A stretch of DNA of 64,000 bases, from the NCBI RefSeq assembly GCF_000325665.1, contig NC_019908.1, forward strand, positions 186,001 to 250,000. Direction: 5' to 3'. Below, in pieces: positions 60,677-64,000 of the stretch (position 1 is the stretch's first letter; each line of letters begins with the position of its first letter). Source of the DNA: Brachyspira pilosicoli P43/6/78. GTDB lineage: Bacteria; Spirochaetota; Brachyspiria; Brachyspirales; Brachyspiraceae. Under the pieces are notes generated by a model. The model searched no databases, was not told the DNA's origin, and worked only from the letters and a program-made list of their open reading frames with translations. The translations under genes and the position numbers were made by a program.

Positions 60677-62932
60677 ATGCCAATATATGATGTAGAAATG
60701 ATAAGAAAGTTTTATTTAAACTATTCTAATAAAGTTAATAGCATAAAACAAAAATTAAATAGAGCATTGACATTATCAGAAAAGATATTATACGCTCATT
60801 TGTATGATGAGAAAACAATAAAAGATTTTAAGAGGGCAGAAGATTATGCAGATTTTCGACCAGATAGAGTGGCAATGCAAGATGCTACAGCACAAATGGC
60901 ATTACTTCAATTTATGAATGCGGGAAAAACTTCTTCTGCAGTACCTGCAACAATACACTGCGACCATTTAATAGAGGCTTGTAAGGGTGCTGAAGAGGAT
61001 TTAAAAAATGCACTTAATGTTAATAAAGAAGTTTATGATTTTTTGGAAAGTGTTGCTAAAAAATATGGGCTTGGTTTTTGGGAGGCTGGTTCTGGGATAA
61101 TACACCAAATAGTTTTAGAAAATTATGCTTTTCCGGGCGGCATGATGGTAGGAACAGACTCTCATACACCTAATGCAGGCGGTCTTGGAATGCTTGCCAT
61201 AGGTGTTGGCGGAGCTGATGCGGTTGATGTTATGACAGGAATGGAGTGGGAGCTAAAAATACCTAATATAATAGGAGTAAAATTAACAGGTTCTCTAAAT
61301 GGCTGGGCTAGTGCAAAAGATGTGATATTAAAATTGGCAGGAATATTAACAGTTAAAGGAGGAACTAACTCTATTATTGAATATTTTGGAGAGGGAGCTA
61401 ATAGTTTATCAGCAGCAGGTAAGGCTTCTATTTGTAATATGGGGGCAGAGGTTGGGGCTACTACTTCAATATTTCCTTATGACAATAATATAAAAGAATA
61501 TTTAATTGCTACAGGACGCGAAGAGATTGCTAAACTTGCTGATGAAAATATAAATAATCTAAAAGCAGATGAAGAAGTGTATAATAATCCAGAGAAATAT
61601 TATAATAAAATAATAGAGATTAATTTATCAGAATTAGAACCATATATAAACGGACCATTTACACCAGATGCAGCATGTACTATAAGCGAGTTTGCTAAAA
61701 AGGTTGAAGAAAATAAATATCCTACAGCTATGGAAGTTGGCTTGATAGGTTCTTGTACTAATTCTTCTTATCATGATTTAAGTAAGGCTTCTTCAATAGC
61801 TCGTCAGGTAATAGATAAAAAATTAAAAGTAAAATCAAAAATAATAATTAATCCAGGTTCTGAAGCTTCATATAATGCAGCTTTAAGAGATGGTATAATT
61901 GACGACTTCAAAAAAATTGGTGCTATTATAATGACTAATGCATGCGGACCTTGTATTGGTCAGTGGAACAGAGAAGAGAAAGACAACACAAGAGCAAACT
62001 CAATAGTAACATCTTTTAATAGAAACTTTGCAAAACGTGCTGATGGTAACCCTAATACTCATGCATTCGTTGCTTCTCCTGAAACTGTAATGGCTTTAAG
62101 CATAGCAGGAGATTTAAGATTTAATCCTTTAAAAGATAGTTTAATTAATGAAGAAGGAAAAGAAGTTAAACTCGATGAACCTGTTGGAATAGCTTTGCCA
62201 AAAAACGGACTTAGCACAGAAAATAAAAATAGACAAAATGCACCAGATAGCAGCATAGAAATTATAATAGATAAAGATTCCAAACGTTTACAATTATTAA
62301 AGCCTTTTGATAAGTTTAATATAAAAGATTTTGAGAATATGCCTTTGCTTATAAAGGTTAAAGGTAAATGTACAACAGACCATATATCAATGGCTGGACC
62401 TTGGTTAAAGTTCAGAGGGCATTTGGAAAATATTTCAGACAATATGCTAATGGGAGCTGTTAATTTCTTTAATGAAAAAACAAACTCTGTATTTAATCAG
62501 TTAAGCAAGACTTATGAAGAAGTTTCAAAAACAGCAAAAGAATATAAGCAAAAAAATATTTCTTCTATAGTAGTGGCAGAAGAGAATTATGGAGAAGGCT
62601 CAAGCAGAGAGCATGCTGCAATGGAGCCAAGATTTTTGAATGTTAAAGCAGTGCTTGCTAAAAGTTTTGCTAGAATACATGAAACTAATCTTAAAAAACA
62701 AGGTATGCTTGCTATAACATTTAAAGATAAAGATGATTATAACAAGATAGAAGAAAAAGATAAAATAAGCATATTAGGTCTTGATGATTTTAGGCCTAAA
62801 CAAAACTTAACTGTTAAAGTAATTCATCAAAATGGAAGTGAAGAGACTTTTGAAGCGGTTCACACATATAATGAAGCACAGATTGAATGGTTTAAAAACG
62901 GAGGAGCATTGAATAGTTTAATGAAAAATTAA
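60677..62932 (+). CDS. acn: Aconitate hydratase
   Basis: Isomerises citrate to isocitrate. The 751 residues contain the iron-sulphur ligands [11 protein letters not shown] and [12 protein letters not shown], substrate-site [14 protein letters not shown] and the swivel domain with [15 protein letters not shown]. The length and N terminus ([13 protein letters not shown]) match the mitochondrial-type aconitases. A GAGGT site precedes the ATG. It is followed by a repeat and isocitrate dehydrogenase, which is the next step of the pathway. Confidence 0.96.
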   Translation: MPIYDVEMIRKFYLNYSNKVNSIKQKLNRALTLSEKILYAHLYDEKTIKDFKRAEDYADFRPDRVAMQDATAQMALLQFMNAGKTSSAVPATIHCDHLIEACKGAEEDLKNALNVNKEVYDFLESVAKKYGLGFWEAGSGIIHQIVLENYAFPGGMMVGTDSHTPNAGGLGMLAIGVGGADAVDVMTGMEWELKIPNIIGVKLTGSLNGWASAKDVILKLAGILTVKGGTNSIIEYFGEGANSLSAAGKASICNMGAEVGATTSIFPYDNNIKEYLIATGREEIAKLADENINNLKADEEVYNNPEKYYNKIIEINLSELEPYINGPFTPDAACTISEFAKKVEENKYPTAMEVGLIGSCTNSSYHDLSKASSIARQVIDKKLKVKSKIIINPGSEASYNAALRDGIIDDFKKIGAIIMTNACGPCIGQWNREEKDNTRANSIVTSFNRNFAKRADGNPNTHAFVASPETVMALSIAGDLRFNPLKDSLINEEGKEVKLDEPVGIALPKNGLSTENKNRQNAPDSSIEIIIDKDSKRLQLLKPFDKFNIKDFENMPLLIKVKGKCTTDHISMAGPWLKFRGHLENISDNMLMGAVNFFNEKTNSVFNQLSKTYEEVSKTAKEYKQKNISSIVVAEENYGEGSSREHAAMEPRFLNVKAVLAKSFARIHETNLKKQGMLAITFKDKDDYNKIEEKDKISILGLDDFRPKQNLTVKVIHQNGSEETFEAVHTYNEAQIEWFKNGGALNSLMKN

Positions 62933-62984
62933 TTTATATAAATTTAAATGTTTGATATTCTTTATAGTATCATAAATAAAATAC

Positions 62985-63079
62985 AGTTCTTTTGGTTCTT
63001 TTATACCAATACCGAAGGCACTTCCTACGGTCGTAAAAGAACTGGAGGTGCGGGGGCTAGTCCCCGTAAATAAAAAACA
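62985..63079 (+). repeat. Dispersed repeat copy upstream of icd
   Basis: GTTCTTTTA and TAAAAGAAC are outer inverted repeats; ACCGAAGG and CCTACGGT are inner ones, so the left part can form a long hairpin. The right end is GCGGGGGCTAGTCCCCG followed by TAAATAAAAAA, identical over 17 bases to the proS copy. It fills most of the 167-base gap between aconitase and icd. Confidence 0.72.
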
Positions 63080-63099
63080 ATCAATAATAGGATTTTAAT

Positions 63100-64000
63100 A
63101 TGAGTAAAATAGAAATGAAAAATGGTAAATTGATAGTACCAAATAAAGTTACAATTCCTTTTATAGAAGGGGACGGAGTAGGGGCTGAAATTACGCCTGC
63201 TTCTCAAATGGTTGTAAATGCGGCTGTAAAAAAAGCCTACAACGGCGAGAAGTCTATTGAATGGCTTGAAGTACTTGCAGGAGATAAAGCTCAAAAAGAA
63301 TTAGGAACACCTTTACCTGATGATACTATAAACACTTTTAAAGAATATCTTATAGGCATAAAAGGGCCTTTAACTACACCTGTTGGTGAAGGTATGCGTT
63401 CACTAAATGTTGCACTTCGTCAAACTTTAGACCTTTATGTTTGTTTAAGACCTGTAAGATGGTTTAAGGGGACTTCTTCACCTATAAAAGAGCCTAATAA
63501 AGTTAATATGGTTGTGTTTAGAGAGAACACCGAAGATATATATGCTGGTATAGAATGGAAAACAGGCACTGAAGAAGCAAAAAAATTCTATAACTTCCTA
63601 AAAAATGAAATGGGTGTAACTAAAGTAAGATTTCCAGAAACATCATCTTTCGGAGTTAAGCCAGTATCTGAAGAAGGCTCTAAAAGACTCATACGCTCTG
63701 CAATAGAATATGCCTTATTAAATAAACTTCCTTCTGTTACTTTGGTTCATAAGGGTAATATAATGAAGTTCACTGAAGGCGGGTTCAAAAAATACGGATA
63801 TGAGCTAGCTAGAAAAGAGTTTGCTCATCAAACTTTTACTATGGAAGAATATGCAGAAATAAAAAAAGAGTTTGGAGAAGATAAAGCGAAAGAAAAATTA
63901 AAAGAAGCAAAAGCACAAGGTAAACTCATAATAAAAGATAATATTTGCGATGCCTTTTTACAAAACACATTATTAAAACCGGAAGACTATTCTGTAATAG
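63100..64000 (+). CDS. icd: Isocitrate dehydrogenase, N-terminal part (runs off the window)
   Basis: About 300 residues are visible before the right edge. It starts [17 protein letters not shown], with [61 protein letters not shown] and [14 protein letters not shown], the substrate and nucleotide-site motifs of NADP-type bacterial ICDH. Residues deciding NAD versus NADP lie beyond the edge. AGGA lies 7 bases before the ATG. It is paired with aconitase, so the two serve citrate to 2-oxoglutarate. Confidence 0.95.
   Translation, partial: MSKIEMKNGKLIVPNKVTIPFIEGDGVGAEITPASQMVVNAAVKKAYNGEKSIEWLEVLAGDKAQKELGTPLPDDTINTFKEYLIGIKGPLTTPVGEGMRSLNVALRQTLDLYVCLRPVRWFKGTSSPIKEPNKVNMVVFRENTEDIYAGIEWKTGTEEAKKFYNFLKNEMGVTKVRFPETSSFGVKPVSEEGSKRLIRSAIEYALLNKLPSVTLVHKGNIMKFTEGGFKKYGYELARKEFAHQTFTMEEYAEIKKEFGEDKAKEKLKEAKAQGKLIIKDNICDAFLQNTLLKPEDYSVI

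Noticed and set aside
63025-63294. Leftward open frame of 89 codons
   Set aside because: It is antisense to the start of icd and crosses a repeat; icd is clearly real.

Overview
The window is AT-rich chromosomal DNA from a spirochaete, most likely the genus Brachyspira. This rests on composition, the Lys/Asn/Ile-rich proteins, several families of secreted proteins, lipoproteins and outer-membrane barrels, and an IMP dehydrogenase without CBS domains as known from Borrelia. The genus assignment is recognition by eye, not a search. No rRNA, CRISPR array, transposase, prophage or plasmid module is visible. Most of the window is housekeeping and cell-envelope genes.

Layout. 1-3492 (+): end of a polyprenyl synthetase, a Maf/MptE-like protein and a secreted protein. 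3553-4929 (-): haemolysin III and a lipoprotein. 5059-9355: a HAD phosphatase, then leftward a TPR membrane protein and an apparent operon of two paralogous outer-membrane barrels plus a lipoprotein with a zinc-protease motif. 9356-11752: a repeat-rich stretch around a frameshifted pentapeptide-type membrane protein. 11753-17154 (+): an envelope operon of PPC-like lipoprotein, large AsmA/YdbH-like protein and DUF1318-like lipoprotein. 17381-22219 (+): RNA methyltransferase, MBL hydrolase, PTS EIICB and CBS-less guaB. 22464-24815 (-): gapdh then pgk. 25045-29138: a small lipoprotein (+), then leftward tRNA-Lys, tRNA-Glu, an LCP protein, rsfS, a third barrel paralogue and a hydrolase. 29334-43857 (+): msrB, a K+/H+-type antiporter, groEL, GNAT, GH29 fucosidase, rny-ymdB, two unknowns, yqeK, hflX, proS, GNAT. 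43864-49101 (-): TPR protein, GlmU-like protein, secreted unknown, DUF2225 protein and LptF/G-type permease. 49244-54410: metH, a separate MetH reactivation-domain gene and a small Cys protein, with metF on the opposite strand. 54563-64000: MATE pump, HEAT-like protein plus ParA/FlhG-like ATPase, MFS transporter, GDPD, Spy-like protein, HdeD-like protein, aconitase and the start of isocitrate dehydrogenase.

The most useful observations are as follows. (1) Six genes, including pgk, are each broken by exactly one extra base, usually in an A or T run; this looks like systematic sequencing error. (2) Methionine synthase is split: its reactivation domain is a separate gene after three 75-bp hairpin repeats. 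(3) A dispersed GC-rich repeat family sits in several intergenic gaps, including just upstream of proS and icd; one copy is a 179-bp element with imperfect terminal inverted repeats. (4) The 11.7-17.2 kb operon resembles an inter-membrane lipid-transport set. (5) A metzincin-like HExxHxxGxxH lipoprotein is apparently co-transcribed with two barrel proteins. (6) The haemolysin III Shine-Dalgarno lies in a 9-bp inverted repeat. I did not find a convincing entirely new defence or mobile system.
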